Source of the DNA: Hirudinaria manillensis
Lineage: Eukaryota; Annelida; Clitellata; Hirudinida; Hirudinidae
Length of the DNA stretch: 64,000 nucleotides
Reading direction: 5' to 3'
Assembly: GCA_034509925.1 (NCBI GenBank)
Contig: CM067531.1
Location: 7,113,319-7,177,318, forward strand
Part shown: in pieces, positions 12,176-25,193 of the stretch
Layout of the letters: each line of letters begins with the position of its first letter
Position numbering within the stretch: the stretch's first letter is position 1
The notes under the pieces: generated by a model
What the model saw: only the letters and a program-made list of their open reading frames with translations
Databases searched by the model: none
What the model was told of the DNA's origin: nothing
Program-made: the position numbers and the translations under genes

Positions 12176-15100
12176 TCAGGAATCGTTTCGAGAGTCGAAT
12201 GAGTTTCCGTTCGAGTGACGGAACGTCGATAGGAGTGAAGACAGGAGCAAAGACAGGACGAGAGTTGCAGCGGAGAGGGAAATAGCGGTAGACGAGGAGA
12301 AGACATAGTAGTCTCTGTTGTAGAAGTGGTTGGAGCCTTTGCTCTTTCGGGGCAGAAACATCTTGGGTCCTGGGGGGACCGAAGTGCCATGCATTACCAG
12401 GGACCAGGTGCGCAGGGTGGCTGCAATCATCATAGCCAATTGCAAGTCGTCACTTTTTTAAAAATTATTTTTTAATTTGATTAGTATCACTAATGATTCT
12501 AGGAACAAAATAAACTCCAAAGCTTATCATTTCAGTATTTAAAGATCAAACAGTGTTAACAAATTCTTCACCAATCATGCTTGTTATCAATCAACTTAGA
12601 TCCTGGAACTACCACTTACATTGTTGATGAGAATTCAAAGTTAAATAATTTCAATTAATTAATTGCCAAACCAAAGCAATTTAAAAGAATTTGTTCATTG
12701 ATATTTAAATAACACAAATTTTGAAAACAGAAAAATAATCAATTTAAAGACTTGGATGATGTCATATTAAACAATAACAAACTATTTAAATTCTTCCTGC
12801 CCTAATTTCAATATCATGTCACATTCCTACCTTTCAATGCCATAACCAAGTGAATAAGTGCTATCAGTTGTGTGAGTATTTAATGAAGTGATTAAGTGCT
12901 ATCAGTTGTTGTGAGTATTTAAGCTCAATAACAATGTTGTAGTCTAACATTCCAACTAAGGATTACCCATAAAAAAATACAATTGACTAGGAATAACATA
13001 ACTATGCGATAAAAACAAATCAACAAACGAAGTGGTCAAGAGCTAATTAACATATCAGTTTGAAAAGTACGAATATAAATTAAGAAATATAAATGTGGCA
13101 AAATTAAAAATCTGAACAAAAATCATTCAAAGAATATAAGGATTAAAGGTTCAAATGTAAAAATAGGAACCCTTGAGCATCATGTGTGCTATCATCACCA
13201 TCATCATCATCATCAAACTCTCTTGTAATGACTCATCATCACCACCACCACCATCATCATCAACCTCTCTTGTAATGACTCCTCTTGCTACTGGTAGGGA
13301 ACCAGCCCCTGTGTGGCACAATTTCAGTCCCAAACAAGACCAGGGACCAGTCCAGGAGTTTTGCTAGCATAGAATAATAATGCTAATAGTATCATGACTT
13401 CAATCATCATCGTCGTCATCATCATCGTCAAACCATCAATAATAATACCAAGAACAGCAACGTCAGACTTGGACTTCAAATGATGCAATTCTTCACAAGA
13501 CAGCCAATAATGCTTCTATTTCTTCTGAATCACTCATTAACTTAGGATCACCCTAAATAAAGAACACATTCATACCTTCAATCACTCAGACAATCAATCA
13601 CTCACTCATTTAAGAGAGTAAATCTCACATCCTGGGACTTTCTCATGAATGAGCTTTCGTCCATAAATTTTTAAAAGCTTGCTTCTTGCCCAGTTAATCA
13701 TCAACATCAATATCCACATCAATATCATCAGCATCATCAACATTCATCAAAGTTTTATTAATCTTAACTATTCAGTAAAAAGAACCATCCCTAACAAGAA
13801 CCAATACGAGCCAATACACCCCAGCCAACCAACCGATCCTACCCCCCTCCTCTCCATGGTGTTAGCAAACGGATTGTAACACGAACGAACTTGCAATCAA
13901 TTAGAGGTAATTTGTAAGCAACCAACGAGATTAAAGAAACTGTTGATATTCAAGCACTTGCCAACTTCATTAACCACAGATAACCTCGTTACCAGAACAT
14001 CCCGGTCCGACCCACCTATGCTCGCTCCATTCCTGACTTCCAGCTTCCAGTTCCCCTGACCCGTTTCTCCCCATGAGTGGGTGGTCATGAAGGCCCAGGC
14101 ATTGAAACCGTCCTCCGAGATGTCCTTGCTCCTCCTTGCCAACAGGACCGACCTGAGGTCAGAAATTAAGTTCTTAATTTAGTTAAGGATCAACAGTGAA
14201 ATTCGACGTAAAGAAAGTTTTGAAGGTTCCAGTACGACTGCTCGGCTCGACTCACCTGGTCCCCATGGGGGACGTGAGAGTGATTTCCACCTCCCCCCTC
14301 CTTGACGAAGACAGGGTTACCACGGCCTGAACGTGCTCCAGGTAACTCACCTGGTTAAGACGACCGCTGCAACCGTCGCTGTGCAGGATGCTCTCCACGT
14401 GGCCATCCACTGGAATGATTCTGCAATTAATTATTTTTTAATCGTTAATCCATTCATCAATTATTATTATTGTTAAAACATAAACAATGTTATCCAATTC
14501 CACAGACGAACCGAGGCGATTGTTTGGAGTGGATCTCGCAGCGATGTTGCTCGGGCACCGTGGTCCAGTTGCGTGCCAAGTCGACCATGGACGAGATGTC
14601 CAAGAGACCGTAACCAAAGTGGTGACTGACTAAAATGAGGAGCTTTGAGTTAATTTACCATCCTCAGTGAAAAATGTTTTTTTTGTGAAAAGAATTTATT
14701 GAAAGTTATATCTGAAAACCCTTGTGAACCCTTTGTATGCAAGTCTCTGACTTAATGGATGAGCCTTAATCATTGCTATTATCAGTACATCCAAAGCTAC
14801 CATCACAATAGTTGAATGGTTTCATCTGGAACGACTTGGATATATGAAGTCAGTATTGAAAATTGCAAGCAGTGCAAGGCACCAAATACCACAGATAACA
14901 AAGAGTCTGCTTTTCCTTGCAACTCATTGCATTTATAATTCAATTCTCAGTGCAAACAAATTGCAGTAATTCCTTGAAATTTTTAATTGAACAAAAACTG
15001 TTAATCATAAATATTTAATAATATTTATAACTAAATATATTTAAATTATTAAAATAAATGAAAACCATAGAATAACTAAAATATTTAAATTATTAAAATA

Positions 15101-18100
15101 CCATTTTCTAACCTTTTCTTCCGACGCCATTTTGCATCCAATCGGAAGCCTGGAGGCTCAAAGGCTTGGCAGTGAGGACGACCAGGTATTGGAGATCCCT
15201 CCAAGTCAGTTCGGGACTGAAAACAAGATGATCCGAAAGTAATAAATAATAAACAAGTTAATAATAACAAATAAATAAACAAATAGGGAGATAATGACAA
15301 AATAATCCTCACTTGGCCTGAAGAACCAAAGCAGCAAGTCCAGCTGCCAAAGGAGCAGAGGCAGAAGTTCCAGTATGGGACTCTGTACAACTCTTCCTGA
15401 GATCTGTGGTCACCTATTACGTAAATATTAACAATAAATAAATGAATAAAATAAATATTTCACATAGAAATTATTACTAGCAAAAAAATAGATTCAAGAT
15501 AAAATCTTCACAACTCACTATCTGCTTCTCAACGTTTGAACCACTGCTGAAAGTGGTGGCCAGCGTAGAGGAACAGGCCTCGGAATACCAAGGCACCTGC
15601 CCGGTCTCCGTGGTGCTGCTGATGGAAAGGGTGAAGATGCTGTTCGTGTACCCGTCACAGTTGCATCCGTCTCCTTCCTTTCCTCCATTTCCAGAAGCCC
15701 AAACAAATATGGAACCCAAGCCTCTTCGACCCTTCCATAAAATTAAGCGTCTTTTATAAACTCCGCCCTACTTTTGACGTCTTCTGTGTCAAAGACTTCG
15801 AAGCCATCCGCTGTTCAAAAGAATGCAAATAAAACGAGACCTAACCCTTTGTATGCCTTCCTCGAATGCCCTTCTTGCCAGCGGACCGGGTCCGTCCACG
15901 GTGGTTCCGTCGTCGTCCGGTCCCCAGGAGGCGCTGAAGATGTCGACGTGTTGCGGTCGCATGTTCAATGACTGAGCCTCCACGGCGTCCGTCACGTCGC
16001 CGTCCAACATTCGAACGCCTGAAGAAAAGAACAAATAATAGATTATATAAATACATCATCTTCTCAATCGCTTTCGTCCGGTGAGCAAAAATGCCTCTTA
16101 ACATGTTGTAAACATGATGTGGACAAAAGACAATTTTTAAATCATTGAAAAGTGAAGCGAGTTCTTAAAAAATCTTTTACGTTTCTTACCTCCGATCCTG
16201 GCATCAAAAGCAACCCCAACGCTGCAAATGCCGTTGTTGGCTTCTGCAGCCACCTCCCCTGCGCATCTTGTTCCATGTCTGATGTTAAAAATAGCAATGA
16301 CGATGAACGCGCCTGTTTAATACAGCGTCCGACATCGGTTGTGATGTCGATTATCAATTAAAAACCAACAAACCTGTTTTCGTTGGTGTAGTCGTATCTA
16401 GGCTGTGGATCAGGATCCTGGTCATTGACATCGTAACTTGCAAGTGGATCCTAATGGACAGAAGGACGAGTAGAGAACATTTGTTGGTGTAATTATTTTG
16501 AATATCACTTGTATAGTTTTTAAGATATTATATCGGAATTTATTCGTTTAATCATATTAATAAAATTACATAAATTCCAATTACATACCAATAATTGAAT
16601 ACATTCATTTCAAGTTTAGTCTTTAGCTCAACTTCATGGCATTTTCATCTAATCACATTTATTTTATTTACTTGTGCAAACAAATCCTAAATTAATAAAT
16701 TCGTTTGCTCGGCTAATGGACAAACGTACATAATTCTTCTTGAGATCTGGATGATCTTTTTCTATTCCATCATCAAGTATTGAAACCACGACCCCTTGAC
16801 CGGTGTAGCCCTTGTTCCAAGCTGCCAAGACATTCATGTCCAGAACTCCTCCCCCATTCTAAAATTACAAAAAAAATGGAATGCAATTATTTATGGATAT
16901 TTAATGACCAGGTGATTTTGAATATTTCATGTTTATTCTGAAAAATAATTGAAATTAATGTTATTATTAGGGGCACGTGATGTCATAAAAGGAATTTAAC
17001 AATGTTTATTTGAACATTTTGGATCAAAGATACAAAGCCAGCAATTAAGATATCTTTAAAAGGTTATAGGAACATCTCTGACAGCGTAAGATCGACATCA
17101 TTATCATCACCTGTCCCCAGGACAATCGTGCTCTAAAAGAGCAATAAATCTGATTACCCTTCCCTGGGTCAGGGTGGTCAATCAACTTGTTGAATATTTC
17201 AGAAAGAAATTCAATCACAGCTTTTAAACAATCTCCTGCTAGTGGGACTTGAAATGCAGCATCAAACCCTAAGAACTTAACACAAATATATATTAACGCC
17301 TCCATCTTAGGAACCTTAGCAATAATCACGACAATAATAATAATAATAATAATCATCATCATCGGGTTAGTTAGTTTGGAGCCGATCAAGATGGCAATAA
17401 TTTCTTTTTGATGTAATGCCGCCTTCAAAAAGAAATGCAGAAATCCCACAAACCCAGAATGAAACTTGCAACATCAGCAACTAAAATCTTTCCTCAAAGT
17501 TCACCACCTTTCAAGAGATGCACTTCAAGGCATTCTTTTGACACTTGATCATAATTTTAAATTGTCGGACTGCAAGCAATGATTATTTGAGCAAATTGTT
17601 ACAGGTCCTTTGTTAATAGTGATGATTATGAGAGATTGGTGAAAATTATTGGGATGTATGGTGAAACTTGAAAGAGGTTAGAGTTAGGTCTTAGCAGTGG
17701 TAGCCAGAGCTGGCAGGAATTTGGAATAAATTAAAAAACAAATCCATCTCCCCATTTGTGATATCAGGAGGACAGCAATGTAATTATTGCTCCAATATTT
17801 ACTACTAAAACTTTAGGTGAGATAAAATGTGATGTCATAATATTTTTAATAATGGGAGTCCACAAATAAATGAAACTAGTAATAATTCCAAGTTGCACTA
17901 ACCAGGTACCACATTCTGGGCCATTTGTGATCATTGAAATGGAAGTCCCTCTTAATCCTTCTCCTTGCCACTTGCTGCTCCACCCAGGATACCTTGCAAA
18001 ATAACATTTTTCATAATTATTCAATAATTAAATAATAATTTATTTAGATGCATTCAAATTAAAGATCACAACCAATCTGCAAATGCACCAGAAATATACT

Positions 18101-21100
18101 CGACTTCAGTCTAAACGTGCAAATTCCTTCCAACTGCGAGCCCGGTGATGCGATAAATTAAATATCTTAGCAATCTAATTTTTTTTACAATCACTGAAAA
18201 TTAGGAAAAAAAGTTGAAGAAAATAAAGTCTATGTGTTTTGTAACAGACAAGTTTTTATCTCATAATTATGGCAATGTATTTCCTCCACAAAAATAATTT
18301 TCAAAATAATTTTCTGAACGTTAAAGGCAAGCCCATGAGAAAGATGAGAAATGCTCTCACTTTTGATGAATTGCTAATTTTTATGATTAATTGTCAGAGA
18401 AATCCCTCATTAAAAAATAAAATTGTCACAATCACACAATGCTGGTATGTCCCGAATTAGCTCAAAATTCTGAAGATATGGGAGATAACATGACATGGTT
18501 AACCTCATTGACTAATTAATCCAACATAAATTAATACCTAACTTTATAAATTATTACTAAATTATTACACATTTAGAGCTATTATCTATATAAATAAAAA
18601 TGCAATGTGTGTTTGTAACATGCAAATGTTCTCTGAAAGTACTTAACCTATTGCTTTGAAATTTTGACACAACATAGTGCTCGGTCAGGGGAGTGTTGGT
18701 ATATAGGTTATATACATATGCCACAACTATATTATGTAAAAATACGCTTTTTTCGAAAATCCGGCCATCTTGCCACGATGACGTCACGGCCTGATCTATG
18801 TAAATAAACTTTAGCGAGACATTAAAAAGCTTAAAACGTAATAACTCAAGCATTGTGAAATTGTAAAAATAAACATATTTGAAAATTTATTTCTTATAAA
18901 ATTAATAATCAGATTGAGCCACAGCAACGTGTGGCTGGGCACCACCAGTATCATATATTATCTTGTTTAATTAATGGTAATGGACCTTAATTATGCAATT
19001 TATGAAATTAGAGTAATAAAGAGAGATAATTTTTTGTTTGCAAAGTTTTACATAAATTGATGCAGCCATTTTTAAAACATTTTTAATCCTCCTTGCATTG
19101 CTGTAATTATGTACAAATTCATTCCAGATAACAATCACGAAAGTATGTGACATCAATTACCAATGATGAAAAATGCATTGATACCAACAGACCTAAGTGA
19201 TGCCAAAGTTATGAAATTATTAAATATTAAGAGATATTGTCAAACATTTTTGTGGTAAACAATATTTTGAATAAAATATGTAATGTCTGTAGGTCATGAA
19301 TGATTTATTTTTGGTTTCATCTATCACATGACTTTGGGGTTTCACTGTTTTCAATTAATAACATCTATGTGATCATTGCACATGCAATTACATTACATTA
19401 CATTACATAATACTAAGTAAGTATGTCTATTGTAACCTTGATTAATAATTGGTCCAAGTGTGACTGACTTGTTGGTGTCAGTAATAAAGATGATACAATT
19501 AGCAAAGAAGGACCAACCTTGGAATCCATTTCAAGTGTCATTAGATGTTCTTTGTTCTTCCTTAGTGACCTTTTTACAACTCTAGGATGTCTGAACAGGA
19601 AGTAGTCATCTAGAATCTGTTCAACCAAGTCATAAAATAACCAAAATCAATAATATACATATAAATACAAATAGATGATAAAGATGAAGATGATAACATT
19701 AAAATAAATGTTGTAATTTACAAAAAGATGAAAAGTTCATAACCTTGATCATTTTAATGTTACAACATAAGTTAGAGTATGAATGTTATTCGGAAATATC
19801 TTTTATTAACTACCAACTTTTTTTAAGCACCACTGTATTTATATGGCCAATGCTGCTGGCAGATATCATTATTAATGTAATATATGCAATGCAATTAAAA
19901 TATTGGTGGACTTATTGATTCCTCCCTTGTGTTAATTTCCAATTTATTTGAGCTTCCCAAAAACTCGGCTCCAGAGTCAAACCCACAACACACAACACGC
20001 AACAGATAACCTCCTTTTTGCCAAATTGCAGGAACAAGGATAAAAATTCATTTAATTACAAGTAATGAAACTTTTTTTTATGTTATTTCAAATTAATGAT
20101 TAATAAAAAAATCAAAATCATCATCAGCACTACAACCTTCCTCATAATTATTACACCATTGTCTTCAATAGTGCCAGCTATCATTTTAAATTGTTTAATT
20201 CCAATAAATAAATTAAGTTATACTTGACATTATTTATGAAAATATCTAATAAATAAGTTTAAATGGTTTGAAGTTATCACCATGCTTATTATTATCATTA
20301 CAGCATAGTGATCATTCATCATCATCATCAGATGAGGAAGAGTAAAAAAACTTATCAGAAAAAAAACATCAAAAGGATCCCATTTGCAGTCATGAAGACA
20401 TTAAGTTTTTATAGGATTGCAAAAGCAAAAACACAAACCAATATCAATTGCTATACGTACCAAAGAATCAAAATATTTCCATCATTTTGGCTTGGTACAA
20501 CAAACATGATAAATAAAGTCTCAGTACTGATCATTGCTTTGTAAACTTGTACTATACATGTATCTCAAATATATGTTATTATGTGTTTAATTTTAGCATT
20601 AAGCATCATCATTCATCATTAGTCAATAAGACATAAATGTTAATGCTGAACCATAGAAAAAAATGAAATCATCAACAAATTCTTTTTTGCTGCTCCCCTC
20701 CCAGAAATTTGCATTTCATTTTAATGAGTAAGATTTAACACTAAGAACTAAATTCAAATTTAGGGGTAAGTCCTTTAAATCAACTTAATTAATAAACTTA
20801 TTTGAAAATAAAATTGAAAATAACAGCCAAATTGGCACTCTTTTAAAAGCATAATTATTTTCTCTCAACATAACTTCATACATTTTTTAGGATATTGGAC
20901 ATGAAAAGAGTTATGTTAAAATGGGATCCAAATCCTCAATACCCTGATGATGATGTTGGTAGAACTCATTTTTAAATGATGTTTAGGATATTTTTAAATG
21001 GGAGTTAAATAAAAAATCATAATTTTTACAAGTTCCTCAACTGCTTTACATTATCAAAATTAAATTATTTGTTATTTATTGCTAACATGTGATGATAATA

Positions 21101-21323
21101 ATAATAATAAATAATAATAATTAGACTCGCTAATATAGTGGCTACAAACCTTGGCAACATAGATGAATCCATATTGGGCTGCAATGTTCTTTGCAATTTC
21201 CTCGGTTCCATTTATTTTCACAGCCCATTGGTTTGTAAAAGTGGTTTGGGATGTGCCATCAGCCAAGTTGCTGGAGAAGATGGAGGAAATTATCAATAGG
21301 TAGGAGTTGACACGAATCCACAT
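12176..21323 (-). CDS. Furin-like proprotein convertase, 14 exons, 637 aa
   Basis: Secretory-pathway serine endoprotease cleaving after dibasic sites. Exons (minus, 5' to 3'): 21323-21150, 19616-19518, 17992-17903, 16858-16730, 16450-16374, 16278-16190, 16018-15846, 15731-15519, 15413-15313, 15216-15113, 14629-14512, 14420-14256, 14152-14016, 12420-12176. All boundaries are GT/AG and all phases join. Signal peptide 1 to about 24; prodomain to the autocleavage site RIKR at 103-106. The subtilisin domain has catalytic D150 (LDDG), H191 (RHGTRC), oxyanion N292 (ASGNGG) and S365 (GTSASAP), each exactly three residues before the human furin positions. The P domain ends about residue 568 (WSLVMHGT). 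N292 excludes PC2, which has Asp. No Cys-rich region follows; residues 602-623 form a hydrophobic segment before a 14-residue tail. An in-frame ATG at 21377 would add 18 residues; the 21323 start gives the cleaner signal peptide. Confidence 0.93.
12843..12922. repeat. Imperfect tandem duplication (~40 bp, 2 copies)
   Basis: Two adjacent copies share AAGTGCTATCAGTTGT followed by GTGAGTATTTAA, differing by small changes. Lies inside an intron of the furin-like gene. Confidence 0.75.
13194..13262. repeat. (ATC)n/(ACC)n trinucleotide array
   Basis: Two blocks of ATC and ACC units separated by a short duplicated spacer (CTCTCTTGTAATGACTC occurs in both spacers). Intronic. Confidence 0.85.
16859..17902. 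other. Intron 3 of furin-like gene
   Basis: Non-coding; includes an (AAT)n tract near 17.34 kb. The open frame at 17045-17449 (-) has no recognisable features. Confidence 0.7.
17993..19517. other. Intron 2 of furin-like gene, hosts a Helitron-like element
   Basis: 1.5-kb intron. Apart from the Helitron-like insertion at 18585-18948, I see no coding sequence. Confidence 0.7.
18585..18948 (+). mobile_element. Non-autonomous Helitron-like element
   Basis: The left end starts TCTATATAAATAAAA, directly after an A, as in many Helitron 5' ends (TC...). Near the right end a perfect 7-bp stem, AGCCACA (18917-18923) and TGTGGCT (18930-18936), encloses a 6-base loop. It is followed 12 bases later by CCAG-T, resembling the subterminal hairpin and CTRR end of Helitrons (one mismatch). 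The interior contains CGATGACGTCACGGCC and no protein. About 364 bp, inside an intron of the furin-like gene. It could also be another TA-bounded MITE. Confidence 0.55.
19617..21149. other. Intron 1 of furin-like gene
   Basis: 1.5-kb intron splitting the prodomain from the signal peptide exon. No further coding signal seen. Confidence 0.7.
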
Positions 21324-21377
21324 CCTATGCTCAGAGCATGGATTGATGTTAATCAGTTCTCCAATGCAGCTGTACAA

Positions 21378-22266
21378 TAGGCAAAGACTCGAAACTTCAA
21401 TACACGCAAAAAAAGAAAATTTATCGGAAGTGGAGTGTTTTATATCCCTCCTTCTACCACTTCAGATTTAAACTCGAGAAAGTAATTTTACAATGAATGA
21501 AACGACACGAATGTTCGGTATCCTGCGGTTTTCTTCCATGGAAAGACTTACTCCCAATTTCAACTAATGATATCCTGGAAGAATAATTCCCATCTCAAAC
21601 GTTAAAAAATCGTGCCAATCGTATTCCCACAATTCTGACGACAAGTTGTGAACCCTCCCCTCAGCGATTATTTTGATATGAAAATTCTGTAGTTCGAAAA
21701 CCGATGTTACACTAGATAAGAGAAAGTTATTATATATATAAACTAATTTAAAGTGTTTAATTTTGAAATGCGCATTAAAAACATGAAACAATTAATTAAA
21801 TTAACAAACTTAGCGTTATCAAATTTAATACTATTCTTAAAAACCACAAGTAAATTCAATTTTTTTGCTTTTGAACTCAATTATTATTAATAATTTTCTA
21901 ATGATATAGTGGCCAAGATATATCCAAGAACCCCAAGAACTTCCTTTTAATAGAGAGGATAATTCAATGAAGAGAAATGTTTAATGGGCAGAGTAAAACC
22001 CGTCTGCGTCAATATTAGTAACTTGGAATAATCTTTATTCTGAAGGAGATTGTGACGTTATACAGTAACTTGTCATTAGATGTTTAGCTCTTCAAATATA
22101 AATAATTTAAAAAAATTATCAAGAGGTAATTTTATTTCATTCGCGTCTAATGACAGCAGTACAAGGCTGGTAGAAAAAAACCCGCTATTGTTTTGTGGGG
22201 GCGCAGGGGCCTGCGGGGCTTGGTTTGAGTTTCTTCGCAGTTTTATGAAGTCTAATAAGAAGGGCA
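21378..22266. other. Divergent intergenic region
   Basis: Head-to-head spacer between the furin-like gene (-) and the next gene (+), so it must hold both promoters. A 78-codon open frame at 22080-22316 (+) overlaps the following start in another frame. It could act as an upstream ORF if transcription starts early enough. No defined promoter motif recognised. Confidence 0.5.
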
Positions 22267-23510
22267 ATGAAAACAATAAAATCTGTGAAACATTCGGAAG
22301 CCATGGAAGAAGCTGAATTAGTTTTCGAGAAATTCGTTTTGTTACGTGACATTGGCGGGGCCTCTGTTCGTTCAGACGAAAAACATGATAAAGTGGGAAA
22401 GAAAGCTGACAGTAGGAAAAACATTTTTGAAAAGTTTCGAAACTCTTTCAAACGAAATAAATCTACCAAGTCAAAAAAACGTGATAAGGAAAATAAAAAT
22501 TGTCGCGAGACAAAAATTGTAACAGGTCAGTTTTTCGCTATATGTCTATTTTTCTAAAGTGATTGCTCCACTGTGTTTGAAAGGTAATGAGATTTAGTTT
22601 TTTCTTAATCTGAATGCTATTAATTAATAAGATGAAAGTCTAACAGCTAGTCAAACAAGAAAATTGGTTAAAAGCCATGTGTTACTAAATAAAAATTTAA
22701 ATAAGCGTTAATTTAAATTTTATCGGAAAAATTTAGATCCTTCACGATTTTACAATCTAATGGCATTTGTTCCAATACATTTTATATTAATATTACTTGT
22801 CAGGATAACATTACCTTTGAATTCACTACTTTTAACAATTTTTTATTTTTGATTAAGGTGTAAAGCAGAATGATAAGGTTGTCAGAGATGGCAATCACAA
22901 AACTTCTTCTAAGTTCACAAAAGTACTTGTACAAGAAGGAAATGAAGAAAGATCCTGGAAGTTATCCCTAGGAAGAAAATCACCTCCCACTTTTTGGCTC
23001 ATTGAACCACCACCACCTGTTCCCTCCCCAACATTTCTTGATTATCGTAGAATCAGTGGTTTGGAATTTGATGGTGAAGAACCAGGTTGAAACACCAAAT
23101 GAATAGTAGTTAATGATGTGTTTTCAGATGCTTTATTATAGCACCTGGTTTTGATTCTAAATATAATTATGTTTTATTTAAAGTAAATTCTGAGATTTTT
23201 TTATAACCATAACTCTTTTTTGTCAGAGAATTCCACTATCAGAGGTGGTGCATAAATTCAATAATTTGTTCTTAAATAACATGTAAATAAATGTAAAATT
23301 AATGGTAAATTAACATGTCATTCAAAATAAAATTCGTTCATTGAATGTTTTCTTGAAATAGTGAGCCAGTCAGAAGAATTTGAAGATGACACAGATGATG
23401 TAGATGGAGAAAGTGATAAGTTTGAAGATCTTTCAGATGAGGAGAAGCAGAAAAGAGTGGAAGAAGTCAGCAGGATGCTTGACAAAATTGTTGAAGACCA
23501 ATTTGGTTAA
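22267..23510 (+). CDS. Unrecognised acidic/basic protein, 3 exons, 211 aa
   Basis: Not recognised. Exons 22267-22525, 22858-23085 and 23362-23510 join in phase (1,1) with GT/AG sites. Residues 1-25 are mixed and precede a conserved-looking hydrophobic stretch (AELVFEKFVLLRDIGG). Residues about 38-80 are strongly Lys/Arg-rich. A central segment carries SPPTFWLIEPPPPVPSP. The C-terminus is Asp/Glu-rich (VSQSEEFEDDTDDVDG) and finishes with a predicted amphipathic helix (KRVEEVSRMLDKIVEDQF). No signal peptide or membrane segment. It could be a nuclear or adaptor-like protein, but the sequence alone does not show it. A later ATG at 22303 is an alternative start. The phase consistency and compositional domains make a real gene likely. 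Confidence 0.7.
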
Positions 23511-23762
23511 CCATCCTTATAGTTGTAGGAGTTATGATTGTTCAACAATTTTAATTGATTGATTCTTCTAACTTTATTACATAATTACAACTTTAGAGTA
23601 TTTAAACATGCAAATGAAATACTTTTGGTTGCCCGAGCTTTGCATTTAAGCCAGCATATTTTCATGCACGTGACGATCTTTCTTAACCGATTGGCACTTG
23701 CACCGCGCCGTCAGTGCTTCAGGTGTTGAATACGACACGTGAATTGTTGCCTTAAAACAGCC

Positions 23763-24470
23763 ATGTGCGGGAATCCTGACTATTTAGACAAAATGCACCC
23801 CCGTTTTGGTGACTTCACGAGCCCTAGGAGTTAATTATGAGATTAAATTATTATTTATTATGGTCTTGAGTTTTGACTGATTTTTACCGTTCACTCAATA
23901 AGGACCGGCAACTGAGAATACGATCTTGAGGAGTAGTTCTTCGGCAAGTGTGAGTCATTAGTTGCTTATCAATGTTTTCACATGATGGATTGATAAGATG
24001 TGCCTGATATTTAATCATAACAATTAATCATACCATTAAATAACTCGATTTTGATGATAATCCTTTGGTCATCTGAGGTGTAGTGATGTACACATATTTA
24101 TGATATTCGGTCTCAATTTATTCACTTTCTTTATGATGCATCTTCACATGTGCTTTGATTTTCAACTTCCTTCTCTTGTTGAGACTTGTCTTATTTACAA
24201 ACCAAGATTTCCAGTCTCAGTCAACATTTGGTCAGCGATCGCTCTTACAAGTTCTTTAAAGCAGAAGTCAATTCCTTCGTTCGGTCACACAATGACAAAC
24301 TACTCAACCAGATCGCCCTTTTGTTCTCGATAGCTCGATCTGCCATTAAAAAAGTTGGTTTGAAGACATCCGAGAGTCAGGAGGTCACGAGAAATGCGAT
24401 GAAATTTTATGAGGATGCCTACATGCCCTTAGTTTCCGAAGCTGGTGGATTAGTGGGTTCTTTGATTTAA
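23763..24470 (+). CDS. Unrecognised small protein, 2 exons, ~110 aa
   Basis: Not recognised. The second exon, 24184-24470, is an open frame of about 95 codons. It starts right after a splice acceptor (TTGTTGAG) and is preceded in frame by a stop, so an upstream exon is required. A candidate first exon is 23763-23808 (begins MCGNPDYLDKM), whose GT donor has the matching phase 1. The product would be mostly helical, with hydrophobic heptads (LLNQIALLFSIARSAIKKVG) and no membrane segment. The first exon is less certain than the second. About 720 bp separate it from the next gene. Confidence 0.45.
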
Positions 24471-25193
24471 AATGGTGCCATTTATTGTTTAATGAAGATT
24501 TAATGACTTTTATAAAGTTTTTAATATTAATTTGAAATGAAATTGATTTGAAATTTCAATACAGGAAAATCTTCTAAAATCAGAAACAGAGAGAAGATGA
24601 CTAGAATATTATTTTTATGTCCTACTTTAGTTGGTTCACTTGCTCAAGAAACTAATTGACGATATTATTGATTCTTGTTATTGATATTTTCTGCTAATTT
24701 ATTTTATTATTGGTTGTAACCTGGTTATTCATGCCTGCATGTTATTTTTTTATGTTTTATTGATTATGAATTGTTTTTTTTTGAGACTGATGGCCTAATA
24801 AATCCTGATGAATGAAAAATAAAGTACATAAAATTTTTAAGTGATTGGACGAATAGCAGAGGATGTGGCAGCAGCATTTATGAAGCTTTGGACTAGATTA
24901 GTCGTCTGGTTAACACGTGGTGGGTTGCCGGATTTGATGCTGTTAAATGATGCGCGTGGGAGGTTTCGCTGTTCGGGATTGTCCTTTCCTTATTGAGTAA
25001 AACCGTGCGGCCTCGTTATTCGAGGTTGTTTTGCCCTGAGATTTAGACACGTTTAATAAGTTGTAAACTCTTACTACATACGGTATGACAGTAATTTTTA
25101 TGTTCACTTTTAGTTTGGTAATGTTCTCCTTGACAACGGTCGTGGTTGGCTACAGCATGGTTTCTAAATGATCGTTTACATCAAGATCAGTTT
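24471..25193. other. Intergenic, promoter side of PG-repeat gene
   Basis: No coding sequence seen. A weak X-box-like element, GTTCTCCTTGACAAC, at 25123-25137 lies about 57 bp before the next start codon. Confidence 0.4.

Larger units (their letters stand above)
12421..14015. other. Last intron of furin-like gene
   Basis: 1.6-kb intron between the two final exons. It has no coding signal apart from simple repeats, a short imperfect duplication near 12.85-12.92 kb and an ATC/ACC array near 13.2 kb. Confidence 0.7.

Noticed and set aside
12079-12390. 103-codon minus frame overlapping the last furin-like exon
   Set aside because: Different frame from the P-domain exon; the in-phase frame continues the convertase and has a proper acceptor.
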